DNA from: Photobacterium sp. JCM 19050
GTDB lineage: Bacteria > Pseudomonadota > Gammaproteobacteria > Enterobacterales > Vibrionaceae
Length of the DNA: 64,000 bases
Assembly (NCBI GenBank): GCA_001310455.1
Contig: BAXG01000007.1
Location: 62,001-126,000 of the forward strand
Direction of reading: 5' to 3'
Shown here one piece after another: positions 1-10,383 of the stretch (positions are counted from its first letter, which is position 1; every line of letters starts with the position of its first letter). Both the position numbers and the translations under genes were made by a program. Below the pieces are notes generated by a model. It saw nothing but the letters and a program-made list of their open reading frames with translations, was not told where the DNA came from and did no database searches.

Positions 1-1546
1 CTCTCGAACAATGAAGCACCAGACCTTTACCCCGTCCGCAGGAAGTCTTTCGGTTTCCTCATACCATATGCGATTGTGCCTCACTAGCTGAAGTTGGGCC
101 ATTACCCATATAAATTCAAAACTCTGCGCTCCCAAGTCGCGGCCAACAAATTAGCTGAAGAAGCATCAGGTGAGTTGAAACCAGAGAAAAGTGGAAAACA
201 ATGAACCAACATCGCGATAAGTGTTTCGTAATCAATACGGATTGTTGTGGCGGTGAAAACCATAGTCAGCACTTTTTGAGCGATGATACGGATACTGCTC
301 AGAGTGCGGCTACCGGTGCATAGCCTTTTCCTGAAAAAGATAGATATTAGATAGGTTGCAAACGAAACTGCAGACATACTCTGCATCGTGATTGCTTTCA
401 TTGTCTGTGACAGGAGGAAATTTTAAATATGTAATTGAGTTTATCGAAAAGGAATAAATAGATGCCCTTTTTTATCTTTAACGTATTGATAATTGGGTGT
501 TTACTGTCTGTCTATCGTGGTGCGAGACCAAAAACGTTTATCAATTCAAAATTATCTCTGTTCAAGACCATAGAGTAGTAGAAGTATGTTATTTGTTAGC
601 GTCTGTTGATACTGGCCAATGTTGACTTACCTATTTAATCCCTTATGAATTATTAATAATTTCAATTAGATGTGATTTCCACTGTTTTCGTTATGGACAT
701 TGTTAGATAAATCGAATTATTAAAATTATTAACCGTTATCTATCTAATATCCCACCAGCTTTATCTTTTTGCTATTTCATAAGTGAATTGACTTAGCGAT
801 TAACTCTTAGCGTCTTTCATTTAAACTTATTTTTGTTAATTTGTGGATGATAATGCTTAAACACGTATTGATAAATGGCTTTCATTTGGTTTTGACTTTG
901 TATGATTTTCTATTCAATAAAAGAAAGAAATAAATGCGAGTAATCAGTTGTAAATTGATGGATGACGTGTGTAAACACGACCACCTTGTGTTGTTAATCG
1001 ACATTTTAAACACAGTGGAGAGAGATATTTTCTAACCATACAGTTAGGTTTGTATTAATTCACTAATAATTTCCACATGGCCAATAAAGTAATAATAACC
1101 CTATGATATATATGAATTTATTGAGTTGTGAATATAGTAATCCTTTATGTTTAATTGGTATTTGCTTGGTGGGTAAACAAGTCTGACGACGTAATTTCTC
1201 TATGTCTAAATAGGTGCATTATTTATCATTTCAATTATTGTGATGTTTGTTGCATTTTTTAATATACTGATATATATATTTGTAGTCGAAGATATATGAT
1301 GTCAGCTAGGTCGAGCAGCCGATAAATGAAGAATAATTCTGTTGACAATATATTGTGTGATGAATTTTGTTTTGTACATACCAACGTCAGTAAGGTACAA
1401 GGAGGTTGTTAAATATTAGTTGTATCTAAATAAAGCTATTCACAATCCAGGATGGCGGTTGATGTTAGTTATTGATAGAAAGTTTATTGATTACAACGAC
1501 TACAAGGCCTCGCGTAGTTGTTTAGGAGTTTTTAAGGAGAGGCGAT
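1..1546. other. AT-rich stretch without a convincing gene
   Basis: No ORF here has recognisable protein features. The first 400 bases have ordinary base composition. On the + strand frame 1 is open from the window edge to a TAG at 85-87 and reopens to a TGA near 204, so the tail of a gene, possibly decayed, may enter from the left. From about 420 to 1546 the DNA is strongly AT-rich with many stops in every frame. A TTGACA at about 1342 could be a -35 element for the next gene, but its -10 is poor. This looks like a decayed or horizontally acquired spacer. Confidence 0.5.
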
Positions 1547-1855
1547 ATGGGTAATGATGTCGAGATCAAACGTTGGACTGCAAAGCGCAAGTTGGAATTA
1601 GTCAAAGAAATTATTAAGGGGACGACAACAACGAAGGATACGGCTAGAGCCTATGATTTGGCACAAGCTGAAGTCGAAAGATGGGTAGATGACGCGTTAA
1701 GCGGGATGGAAAATGCCTTGAGGGTTAATCCGAAGAATGTCACTGAGCAATATGAAAAGAAAATCGAAGATCTTCATGCCGCTTACGGTGAAGCAATGTT
1801 GCAAGTAAAACTGCTGAAGAAACTTAGCCGTCATCTGGACCTGGACGATGAATAG
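1547..1855 (+). CDS. small HTH protein, DUF1153 / IS3-OrfA-like, orphan
   Basis: This 102-residue protein has an N-terminal helix-turn-helix region (residues about 8-50, starting RWTAKRKLELVKEI) followed by a charged helical tail (about 68-100). That organisation is typical of DUF1153 proteins and of orphan IS3/IS911 OrfA-like proteins. The ATG has a good Shine-Dalgarno sequence (AAGGAG) about 8 bases upstream. No OrfB transposase and no terminal inverted repeats are seen around it, so it is not part of an intact insertion sequence. It probably binds DNA, but the target is unknown. It stands alone between AT-rich spacers, with the c-di-GMP genes downstream on the same strand. Confidence 0.65.
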   Translation: MGNDVEIKRWTAKRKLELVKEIIKGTTTTKDTARAYDLAQAEVERWVDDALSGMENALRVNPKNVTEQYEKKIEDLHAAYGEAMLQVKLLKKLSRHLDLDDE

Positions 1856-2074
1856 TATCTTTCTACAAAGTATTTAATAACTTGAATTTTCTCGTGGGTA
1901 GTTGAAGTAAACCAGGTTTGGCCGGTGAGTCATTGAACTGATCATACGGCCAGTTTAAATCAAGTGGTTAGCTTACTTAATCCGGTGTCTGACTTTTGTT
2001 GGTTATCTCTGGTTAATTTTCTAAACCACCTGTTTTAGATGTTTTTCTGAATGTAAGTAAAAACGGAGGCATTA

Positions 2075-3609
2075 GTGGCTAGAGTAAAGTTAACAATAAC
2101 GTCGCTTTTAGCTTCGGTTTTTGTGTTTTTATTGACTTCAATGGTTAGCTCAACGGCAGTTACGATAAAAAAAGGAAATGATATTTCATATGAGGCAGAA
2201 GATACGCTTTCAAATTTTGTTCGTGCCTACAGCGAAATTTGGAATATTTTGTCGACCATGCAATCTCTTGGTTACAGAAAATGTGATGAAAATAATATAA
2301 ACGAAATGAATAAAGCTGTCCTTATATCAGGGAGCATAAAGGACATCAGTTTTATTGAAAACGGTGTTCAACGTTGTACGACAGGAAAAGGCTGGATTCC
2401 AAGTTATCTTAGAGATTATGAAGAATCAAACTTTGACTCTAAAGATGGGTTGAAAATATGGACCAATGTTGAAAGTACAGTATTAAATAACAAACTGTCT
2501 TCGACTGTTATAAAATTAGGGAATTATCTTGTAGCGATAGATTCAAAATCCATTTCAAAACTGATCAGTAGAAATTTTTCATGGGAGGTCATTCTTACAT
2601 CAAAAACGGATTTAACATATTTCAATGGTGTAAAGATCTTTGAGCATAAGGATGAGCTATCTCATCCTGGTTATTTTACCGAGTCTAAGATTATTAACTA
2701 TGTTAAGTGTATTAATGGCAGTTCTTTTTGTTTGGTAGCAAGAAACAAAATTCCTATTTTGGTCGTATATTTGATCTATCCAATCCGTACATCTTAACGT
2801 TAAGCCTCATTCTATCTCTGTTTACTTTAGTGTTGCTTAGAGATTATGAGGATAAAAAAGAATCCATTGTTTCGAGAGTCAAAAGTGCGATAAGGGAAAA
2901 TAATTTCTATTGCACATACCAACCTATTGTTGAACTGGAGACGATGAAAGTCGTCGGTGTGGAAGTGTTAGCAAGACTTCGTGATAACTACGGTGTGATG
3001 AAACCAGACGATTTCATTCCGGTCATCATGGAACTTGGTAATACGTGGGACTTCACTTGTATGATGCTTTCAAAGTCGTTGGACGAACTTTCGTCAATAT
3101 CAACAATAGACGAAAGCTTTATGTTAAACGTAAATGTATTTGCCAGCGATATTTCAAACCATGAAATTATCAATATTCACAGACTTCCCAGTGTTAAAAA
3201 TTTCAGAGGAAAGATCGTATTAGAGATAACAGAAAGTGAATATTTAGATGATAAAACCTCTCAAAATCATATTAGCCAGTTAAGGGACAAAGGTATAACT
3301 GTAGTGATTGATGATTTTGGGTCAGGGTATTCCAATTTTAATCAATTAAGAAAGGTTCAAAGCAATACGTTGAAAATTGATAAATCATTTACCCTTGATA
3401 TTGATGAGGTAGCGATACAGTCTTCTTTAATCTTTAGTATTGTCACTGTAGCAAAACAACAAAATATGTCTGTCATTGCTGAAGGTATAGAAACAGAAAA
3501 GCAACTTAGAATTTTACAAACGATTGGCGTTGAGTATGGGCAAGGTCGATTAATAGCTGATCCTATGATACTAAACCACTTAGTTAAATACAGCGACCAG
3601 ATAAGTTGA
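2075..3609 (+). CDS. CSS-motif sensor EAL c-di-GMP phosphodiesterase (frame break)
   Basis: A membrane phosphodiesterase predicted to hydrolyse c-di-GMP. It starts at GTG 2075 with CGGAGG six bases upstream. A first membrane helix (residues about 6-28) leads to a periplasmic domain with cysteines in YRKC and QRCTTG, as in the CSS-motif family, then a second helix (LTLSLILSLFTLVLL) and a cytoplasmic EAL domain. The EAL catalytic positions all look present: VEVLARL, NVNVF, LEITESE, IDDFGSGY, LKIDKSF, AEGIET and GQG. The first frame stops at 2797 and the EAL part is in another frame from about 2750. Restoring one A in the AAAA run near 2750 joins them, so a sequencing error is likely. CSS domains are known to respond to periplasmic redox or disulfide state. 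Confidence 0.85.
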
Positions 3610-3637
3610 TACTAAGAAAAGAAAGAAGGAATTTATC

Positions 3638-4706
3638 ATGGATGGAAAATACTTAGAAAAGATGTTTGTTTTAGGTATAGACAAGATAGAAATATCTCGT
3701 CGAAAGAACATCATAGGATTTGACAAAAAAAATGCAGAGTCACTAAGATTGCATTCATATCTCGTCAAGGAAAATATTAGAAAAATCATTGATTGTATAA
3801 AATATGAACTTCTGCTTAAAAACCATCTTTCTACTGATTTTATAGCGTCTTTAAAGTCACCTAATGCTTATGTTCTTGTAAGAGAATATATTCTGCAACT
3901 TTGCTCGGGAAAATACGATGAAGAGTATGTCCGACATAGAATAGAAGTTGGGAGATATTATAAAAAGATGGGTGCGACAACAGATATGTTGTTAGCCAGT
4001 ATGCATATAATAAAATATGCTGTGTCTAAATTTGTTGAATCTGAAATTGAAGATGAAGAAAATAGATTTTTCTTAGAGTCGCTGGACAAAATTTTAATGT
4101 TGGACTCTATAATAGTTTTGGATACGTTTATCTGCGAACTGGTGTGTGATGCTGAAGATAACAATAGAGAGTTAAGTGTTTATATTTCTGAGCTCGAAAT
4201 GAAAATAAAAAGAAAACACGAAGCTTGTTAGCCAGGATCCTACTACTGGGCTATTTAATGTTAGATACATGATGGACACACTCAAAAAAATGATGAGTTC
4301 ATCAAAAAGAAGAAAAGAGCCACTGTCTTGCATATACATCGATATAAACAGTTTTAAAAAAATAAATGATACCTACGGGCATTGTTATGGAGATGAAGTT
4401 CTCGGTAAATTTGGTTTAGCTATAAAAGAAATTTCGAGAGCAGAAGATGCATGTTTTAGATGTGGTGGAGATGAGTTTTGTGTTTTTCTACCTAACTGCA
4501 CAGCGAAAAATGCTCTAGAAATTTATGCTGTAAGACTAAGAAAAGAAATTGAACGCAGACTAGAGGATGTAACATTCAGCGTGGGGGTAGCTCAAGCCGG
4601 ACCCTATAATTTTCCTGATGGATTCGAAATAGTTAAGAGTGCTGATTTGTCGATGTACAAAAATAAAAGAGAGTTAAAAGTGAGTTGCCAAAGAATATTG
4701 GAATGA
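3638..4706 (+). CDS. globin-coupled-type diguanylate cyclase (frame break)
   Basis: The N-terminal part (residues 1 to about 150) is all helical and resembles the protoglobin sensor of DosC-like diguanylate cyclases. The C-terminal part is a GGDEF domain with DPTTGLFN, IDINSFKKIND, the active-site GGDEF and an RAED inhibitory I-site five residues before it. It is therefore predicted to make c-di-GMP with product inhibition. The globin half stops at 4231 and the cyclase continues in another frame (QDPTTGLF starts near 4235), so one indel near 4215-4230 splits the gene. In the helix that normally carries the proximal haem histidine, the sequence reads VGRYYKKMG, with tyrosine at that position. 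Haem binding is therefore uncertain. It lies 28 bases after the phosphodiesterase gene, as an opposing pair. Confidence 0.8.
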
Positions 4707-4726
4707 ACGAGTTAAAAAAATCTAGC

Positions 4727-4749
4727 AAGATCTTGGCAGGTCTTTTTTT
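4727..4749 (+). terminator. intrinsic terminator after the GGDEF gene
   Basis: The 6-bp stem AAGATC/GGTCTT with loop TTGGCA is followed by a run of seven T. It closes the EAL-GGDEF transcription unit. Confidence 0.65.
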
Positions 4750-4828
4750 CATCGTGGAAATAATATAACTGCTATTTCTTGGTTAGTGAGATACAAAGGC
4801 AGCCTCTCTTTACAATGTTGAGATATAT

Positions 4829-5797
4829 ATGGATATAACAGCTTTTTCACAAAGCAAGTATCGTGATAGGCAATCAGCTGGTGATGATTCGATGCTTATC
4901 GTCCCGGAAAGTGTGATAGCGCTTTTTGATGGTGCCACAGACCATCTTCATGAAGTTGAAGACTATGTCAGTGCAGGCAGAGTTGCTTCCCGCGCTGCTG
5001 CGCAAATCTGCGCAAAGATGTTCGGCGAGATGGGGATGAAGCAAGCGTCGACAAAAAGATTGTTGTCGGCTATTTCTAAGCGATTTTATAACAGAATACA
5101 GGACAGCGATTCAGCGTGCCATCCTTCAACAACAATGGCTATGGCACTTTTTTTTGACTCTGATAGTGGCGAAAATTCGGCTGCTCGTAGTAGGCGATAG
5201 CGGTATAAGAATCAATGGGAAAGATACTTACCATCACTATAAGCCATAAATACCATCGCGACTACAACACGCGTGGCAATTTACAACTGTTTGAAGGAGC
5301 GTATATATGATGTCGATGCATTGGAGATGGCGACGAGGCGAATATTGTATTTTGGGTTAGAAGTAGCGAATAAAAAGAGAGAGCTTTCTTCGAAAGATAT
5401 GGACGAGGTGTTTACCCAAGTGCTCAGTCTTCATGGCCACTTAGCACCTCATTCAGATATCATTCGTTTGATGCTTGATGGTGTTGTCAGTAAAGGTATA
5501 TATGCAAATCAGTCTGAACATCCTTTAGGTTACAGCGCTTTAAATGGACATATCCCGTTTATTGACGATGTGATAGATGTGACTTTGAATAGACACTTAG
5601 TAAAGTCCATTGAATTTTTCACAGATGGGTACATGACCCAACCACCGGGTACAACTATTGGAGATTGGGAAAACGAATACCATCGTATAGAACAAATCGA
5701 TAGGTCAAAAACAACCAAGTACATGAATATAAAAGGATCCACGTCAACAGAGTTCTTTGATGATCGTTCAATTATTTCTGTTTTGTTGCCTGGATGA
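4829..5797 (+). CDS. PP2C-like serine/threonine phosphatase (two frame breaks)
   Basis: The pieces add up to a soluble protein of about 320 residues with PP2C landmarks in order: metal-binding GDDSML and ALFDGATD near the N terminus, VVGDSGIRIN in the middle, FFTDGYMT later, and FFDDRSIISVLL at the end. The predicted role is to remove phosphate from serine or threonine of an unknown partner. The frame breaks near 5165 and again near 5245; the segment between (RLLVVGDSGIRIN) is coding in a third frame. One missing C near 5245 and one indel near 5165 would restore it. It lies directly downstream of the c-di-GMP gene pair, so a signalling link is possible but is inference. Confidence 0.7.
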
Positions 5798-5864
5798 TTT
5801 TCAGTTTGGTTAAAGAGCTAAACCTATTTAATTATGTCAAGTGCATTTGGGGGAGGTAAGGGTT

Positions 5865-6095
5865 ATGAAAATCATTAATGCCTTAGAGGAGTGCCAAAGG
5901 AGGAATAACCTATTGCAAGCAGAACTCACGGCAATCGCAATGCAACAGGCAACAATTGGAAATCCGTTCCTTTCCGGCAGACTGATGGAGTTGGCAAATT
6001 TGGCAAGTGGAATATTAGAACCCTTGTTTGGTAATGAATCAGCATTTGATGGCCAGGCGATTACCAACGTTGATACTGATAGTCCTAATGTATGA
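5865..6095 (+). CDS. small hypothetical protein (76 aa)
   Basis: Not recognised. A 76-residue, probably helical soluble protein with no signal peptide or membrane segment. I chose ATG 5865 over the in-frame GTG at 5841 because GGGGAGG lies just upstream of 5865 at good spacing. It follows the PP2C gene by 67 bases on the same strand and may be co-transcribed. Function unknown. Confidence 0.55.
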   Translation: MKIINALEECQRRNNLLQAELTAIAMQQATIGNPFLSGRLMELANLASGILEPLFGNESAFDGQAITNVDTDSPNV

Positions 6096-6296
6096 AATGT
6101 ATATTAAGTGGCTGTGTGACTTAACCAAGTACTCTCAGTGTAAGTGGTCTCTTTCATTAGTTAATTTATTTTAAGGAGGTGGGTGAAAGAATATTTATAA
6201 TTACAAATTTAACTAAAATCATTCTTGTTTCTTTTTTCGAAGTGGTGAACATAGTCCTCCGCTTTCGTATGCCAGTTTTATACCCAAGGACATATT

Positions 6297-7683
6297 ATGA
6301 TTAAGGACATTGCACTTTTCTTTTCTACTCGGTCGCATCCTGAAAAGAAAGTTACTGATCCCGATGTTGTAGCCAGAGAACATAGCCGTCGAATGTGGAT
6401 GGCAATATTTGGTACAACAATTGGATATGGTCTTTTTTATGTAGCCAGACTTAGCATGTCTGTCGTTAAAAAACCGATTTTGGATGAAGGTTTTTTAAAT
6501 ACCGAAGAACTAGGGATGATAGGAGCTGCCCTGTTTTTCGCTTATGCTTTTGGAAAATTTACAAATGGATTTCTTGCAGACAGAGCCAATATCAAACGCT
6601 TTATGTCGTTTGGACTTTTAATCTCGGCGTTACTTAATCTCGCGTTAGGGTTTAGTTCAGTTTTTTGGCTTTTCTTAGTTCTTTGGGGAGCGAACGGCTG
6701 GTTTCAGTCAATGGGTGCAGCTCCGGCTATTGCTTCCCTGTCGAATTGGGTGCCACGAAAACGGATGGGCACAATTTATGGTTGGTTTAGTATTAGTCAT
6801 AATATTGGTGAGGGACTGAGTTTTGTTTGCACAGCACTTGTAGTTGGAGCATTTGGTTGGAGATGGGGCTTTATCGGAGCGGGCGCAGCTGCTTTGATCG
6901 GGTCAGTATTTCTCTACCTGATGCTTTCAGATAAACCCGAAACCTATGGTCTTCCACCTGTGGACGAAAGGCGCGAGGATAAGAATAACAATTCCCGAGC
7001 AGAACCAGTTAGTATTGGGAATCAACAATGGAAGGTACTGACCAATCCCTATGTATGGTTAATTGGGATAAGCAGTGCGATGATGTATGTTGCCCGATAC
7101 GCCGTAAACAATTGGTCAATTTTATATTTACAAGAGTACAAAGGATACGAGCTACTCGAAGCCAGTGGCTATTGTCGATCTATGCCGTTGTTGGAATCTT
7201 TGGCTCCATATCTTCAGGGTGGATTTCCGATGCATGGTTTAACTCTAAACGCGGCCCCGTAACCTTTTTGTTTGGTATTTTGCAAGTGATAGGAATGCTT
7301 TTAATTTTCTACACTCCGGCAGAATACGTATGGGCTGATCAACTGGGTATGGGATTGTTCGGTTTTGCAACTGGTGGTTTGTTGGTTCTTTTGGGCGGAT
7401 TAATCGCGGTTGATATCGCGGGTAAGCATGCAGCCGGAGCCGCCATGGGCGTCATAGGCATTTTCAGTTATATCGGTGCGGGGTGCCAAGAGTGGATTAG
7501 TGGCGTTTTAATAAAGTCTCCGTAGTTATGGTCAATGGCGTAGAGACCAAGATTTATGATTTTTCAGATGCAGTTATGTTTTGGGTCAGTGCGTCAATAG
7601 TTTCAATGTTTTTAGCGATGATGTTCTTTTATCATATTAGTAAGAAAAGGAATGTAGAAGAGTCTGAACTTGCAGCACCATAA
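6297..7683 (+). CDS. MFS organophosphate:phosphate antiporter family protein (UhpC/GlpT/PgtP-like; two frame breaks)
   Basis: After correction this is a protein of about 460 residues with 12 predicted membrane helices, close to UhpC in layout. Landmarks are GYGLFYVARLSMSVVKKPIL in helix 1, the loop FLADRANIKRFM, and GWRWGFIGAG. This family exchanges phosphate for sugar- or glycerol-phosphates, or senses them (UhpC). The substrate cannot be read from sequence. The frame changes near 7170, and again near 7515, where one more A in AAA restores the C-terminal helix that ends at the TAA at 7681. The start ATG 6297 has AAGGAC upstream. No uhpAB or glp regulator is adjacent. Confidence 0.8.
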
Positions 7684-7750
7684 TAAAAATTCCTAGTTTA
7701 TAAATATAAAGCAGATTCGTAATTAATGTGGTATTACGCTTATTATTTCT

Positions 7751-7779
7751 GGCCTTGTTTTCGTAGCAAGGCCTTTTTT
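7751..7779 (+). terminator. intrinsic terminator after the MFS gene
   Basis: GGCCTTG/CAAGGCC stem with a 9-base loop followed by TTTTTT. Confidence 0.85.
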
Positions 7780-7971
7780 ATTTTGTGGAATCAATTTGGT
7801 AAGTCTCATAATACAGTGAGTCTTATTTATGAGAATGAGATTTGTATTGAATTTACAAAAAGAAAACAAGCAATCTAAGTGCCAGAATAGTCGTTCAGAT
7901 TTAGATTAATAAACTTGAATATGATGATGTCCACAAAGTTATTACTTTATATTATTTTTTATGAGGTTTAA

Positions 7972-8001
7972 TTGCGGTTTTGCACATGAATTGCCTATAA
8001 T
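7972..8001 (+). promoter_or_regulatory. predicted sigma-70 promoter
   Basis: TTGCGG (7972-7977), an 18-base spacer, then a perfect TATAAT (7996-8001). It would start transcription about 8008, directly before the structured RNA. The stretch 7784-7971 before it is AT-rich and shows nothing else I can name. Confidence 0.55.
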
Positions 8002-8007
8002 AATTTT

Positions 8008-8126
8008 AAGTCAACAAGATAAATTATGTCGGATGGTTTAAATTGTTGACTGTTCATTACCTGGATACTTCCTAAAATTCATTTGTGAGACATGATTTTT
8101 ACCGGCGCATCTGCGTCGGTTTTTTT
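8008..8126 (+). ncRNA. candidate small RNA or structured 5' leader
   Basis: The predicted transcript opens with a perfect 9-bp stem, AGTCAACAA (8009-8017) with TTGTTGACT (8043-8051). It ends with a strong intrinsic terminator, ACCGGCGCA/TGCGTCGGT (8101-8120) plus seven T. No ORF with a ribosome binding site lies inside. The terminator comes 78 bases before the GTG start of the EIIC-EAL gene, so the unit could be an independent sRNA of about 120 nt or an attenuating leader of that gene. I do not recognise a known Vibrio RNA family or a c-di-GMP riboswitch in it. Confidence 0.5.
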
Positions 8127-8204
8127 GCAAAATACTCTTGGCGAAATATATGAAACGTCGTTTCTAATTAGATGTGTACTTAAATGAAATGGGAGGTTCA
8201 TGCT

Positions 8205-10295
8205 GTGACTCCGTCAGAAGTTGGGGATAAGTTTTTTAACAAAGCGTGGTGGAATGCTACAAAATTTCACTTTTCACAGTCACTCAGGGCTGTGCGCGAA
8301 GGAATGTTGTGGGTAGTTCCTTGCTTGGTTTTTTCATCGATGTTGCTTTTTGCCGGTTCGATGATTTCCATATTCCCAAACGGCGTTCTTGAATGGGCTG
8401 ATACTCTGTTTGAATTGAATAGAAACTTAATGTCAATGTTTCCATATCTGTTGACATCATCCATTGCTTATATGTTGGCTCTGCATTACAACCTGCCTCG
8501 ACCTCCGACGGCTATCATCTCTATTGCACTGCTGTCTATCTATTTTCCTCTGTCACCAAGCGATGAAATTTCAGCGGCTGTAAAAATTGTTCTCGCTATC
8601 ATCACGCCACTATATTCAATTCCATTGCTATGTTTTTTCAATAAAATAAATTGGATAAAAGAATTTGGCTATGATCGGGCGGGGAATACGTTGAAGGAAT
8701 CGTTAAATCTCATATTACCTTCTCTTTTCACAGCTTTACCTGTGATTGCAATAAGTACGGGCATCATTAGCCTGATGGCATGCTTTGTTCATTTCGAGCC
8801 AATTTTGGTGAATTTTGAGGATGACCCCTACCAATTTGGAATGGCATTTTCTGTACTAAACTCCGCGATGTGGTTTTTTGGCATTCATGGCTATCACGCT
8901 TTACTTCCTCTCGTTGAAGTGTTGCGCGACGCGATGACGATGACATCTACCAATTTTATAGCAGGTGAGGGCGAACTTCTTCCGATGAACCTGGCGTTTA
9001 TGGGCTCCTTTGTGTTTATTGGTGGCAGTGGCGCAACACTTTCTTTGATTTTGGCTTGTTTACTCTTTACGAAAAACAAATCACTGCGTGCGATTACAAT
9101 AGCTGCAATACCTTTCGGATTAATCAATGTAAATGAAATTCTGCTCTTTGGTTTACCGATAATTCTCAATCCTCGGTTGTTCTTTCCTTTTCTTCTTGCA
9201 CCAACGATTAATGTGGTGACCAGCCTTTTAGCCATTGATGCAGGATTTGTGTCTGTTCCCAGTATAGCGGTGCCTTTTGTAAGCCCAGTATTTTTCAATG
9301 CGTTGATGGCTACAAATGGCGATTTTGGTGGAGTGATACTTCAATTCGTCAATGTTCTCATTGGGGCTGCTATTTACGCACCTGCCATTAAAAAGCTGGA
9401 TGCCCAATTAAGCGATAAAACTATATCTATTGACTCGCTGGACACAACGTATGCCCGATGCAAAGAAAAGGCCAATGCACTTTGTGATGATCCCATTGGG
9501 CAGGCCGCAGAGGAGCGAAAAGCGCAGGTAGCGCTGGAAAATGCTCTCGAGGAAATGAATTCAAAAGAATTCTTTGTTGAATACCAACCACAGTTTAGCC
9601 GGGTTGATGGCCGGCTGGTTGGATGTGAGGCTTTGGTCAGAGCTCGGAGCAGCAAGGGTGAGACAGAATATCCTGGGCAATTCATGCGGTGGTTGGAGGA
9701 CGGACGACTGCTGAAAGACTTGGATTTATGGGTTGCAAGGCAAGTTGTCTCTGACATGTTCATGTGGGAGCAGGAGGGGTATCAGACAAACGTCAGTGTC
9801 AATATTTCACCAGAAACGCTCTTGGATGATGAGTTTATGTCAAAAATTGAATTGATGGTTAATGCGTGTAAAGGTCGCATCAGCTTTGAAATAACCGAAA
9901 ACACCATGTTGAAACAGGGCACCCGAATTGGAGAGGTGTTGGGGCGTATTCACAATAATGGAATTAAAATATCGATAGACGACTTCGGCACAGGCTATTC
10001 AGCATTGGGTTACCTGAGTAACTATGATGTCGATGAGATTAAAATAGACCGCAGTTTTGTTCAGGGCTTGGAGAATAAAAAAGGCAAACAGGTATTAATG
10101 AGCTTACTGAATTTTGCTGATCAACTTGGGTTGTCTGTTGTTATTGAAGGGGTGGAAGATCAAAAACAGCTCGACGCGATACCTGAGAGCCCGCAGATCA
10201 CAATTCAAGGGTGGTACTACAGCAAGGCAATTTCAAAAGAAGCCCTGCTTGCTGATTTCGGGACAAAAATGTGCCTGAATAAAGCGGTGAAGTAA
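8205..10295 (+). CDS. PTS EIIC-like membrane domain fused to EAL phosphodiesterase
   Basis: Residues 1 to about 400 form a polytopic PTS EIIC domain of the lactose/cellobiose family (NSAMWFFGIHGYHAL, LINVNEILLFGLPIILNP). A linker follows, then an EAL domain at about 445-695. The EAL domain carries the usual catalytic set: CEALVRAR, SVNISPETL, FEITENTM, IDDFGTGYSALGYL, EIKIDRSF and IEGVED. The protein lacks EIIA and EIIB, so it more likely senses or binds a sugar and adjusts c-di-GMP than transports alone; such fusions are known in Vibrionaceae. I prefer GTG 8205 because GGGAGG sits 8 bases upstream; an ATG at 8184 is in frame but lies before that site. The gene is intact, unlike most neighbours. 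Confidence 0.9.
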   Translation: MTPSEVGDKFFNKAWWNATKFHFSQSLRAVREGMLWVVPCLVFSSMLLFAGSMISIFPNGVLEWADTLFELNRNLMSMFPYLLTSSIAYMLALHYNLPRPPTAIISIALLSIYFPLSPSDEISAAVKIVLAIITPLYSIPLLCFFNKINWIKEFGYDRAGNTLKESLNLILPSLFTALPVIAISTGIISLMACFVHFEPILVNFEDDPYQFGMAFSVLNSAMWFFGIHGYHALLPLVEVLRDAMTMTSTNFIAGEGELLPMNLAFMGSFVFIGGSGATLSLILACLLFTKNKSLRAITIAAIPFGLINVNEILLFGLPIILNPRLFFPFLLAPTINVVTSLLAIDAGFVSVPSIAVPFVSPVFFNALMATNGDFGGVILQFVNVLIGAAIYAPAIKKLDAQLSDKTISIDSLDTTYARCKEKANALCDDPIGQAAEERKAQVALENALEEMNSKEFFVEYQPQFSRVDGRLVGCEALVRARSSKGETEYPGQFMRWLEDGRLLKDLDLWVARQVVSDMFMWEQEGYQTNVSVNISPETLLDDEFMSKIELMVNACKGRISFEITENTMLKQGTRIGEVLGRIHNNGIKISIDDFGTGYSALGYLSNYDVDEIKIDRSFVQGLENKKGKQVLMSLLNFADQLGLSVVIEGVEDQKQLDAIPESPQITIQGWYYSKAISKEALLADFGTKMCLNKAVK

Positions 10296-10383
10296 GTACC
10301 GCATAAGAACTTGTGTTCGAAGCCCACCTGAGTTTTTTAGATTCAATTCAGCCCGCTTAACCTGCGGCTGAACACTACCAAGA

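Noticed and set aside
102-401. 99-residue reading frame on the minus strand near the left edge
   Set aside because: No family features, no good ribosome binding site, and it lies in a probably decayed region.
1547-1855. Intact insertion sequence carrying the small HTH gene
   Set aside because: No second transposase ORF and no terminal inverted repeats are found around it.
8008-8126. c-di-GMP (GEMM) or other known riboswitch in the leader
   Set aside because: The sequence does not show the conserved GEMM core or another riboswitch core that I can recognise; kept only as an unnamed RNA candidate.
10330-10375. Inverted repeat TTCAGCCCGC / GCGGCTGAA near the end of the phosphoesterase gene
   Set aside because: One bulge and no T run on either strand; too weak to call a terminator.
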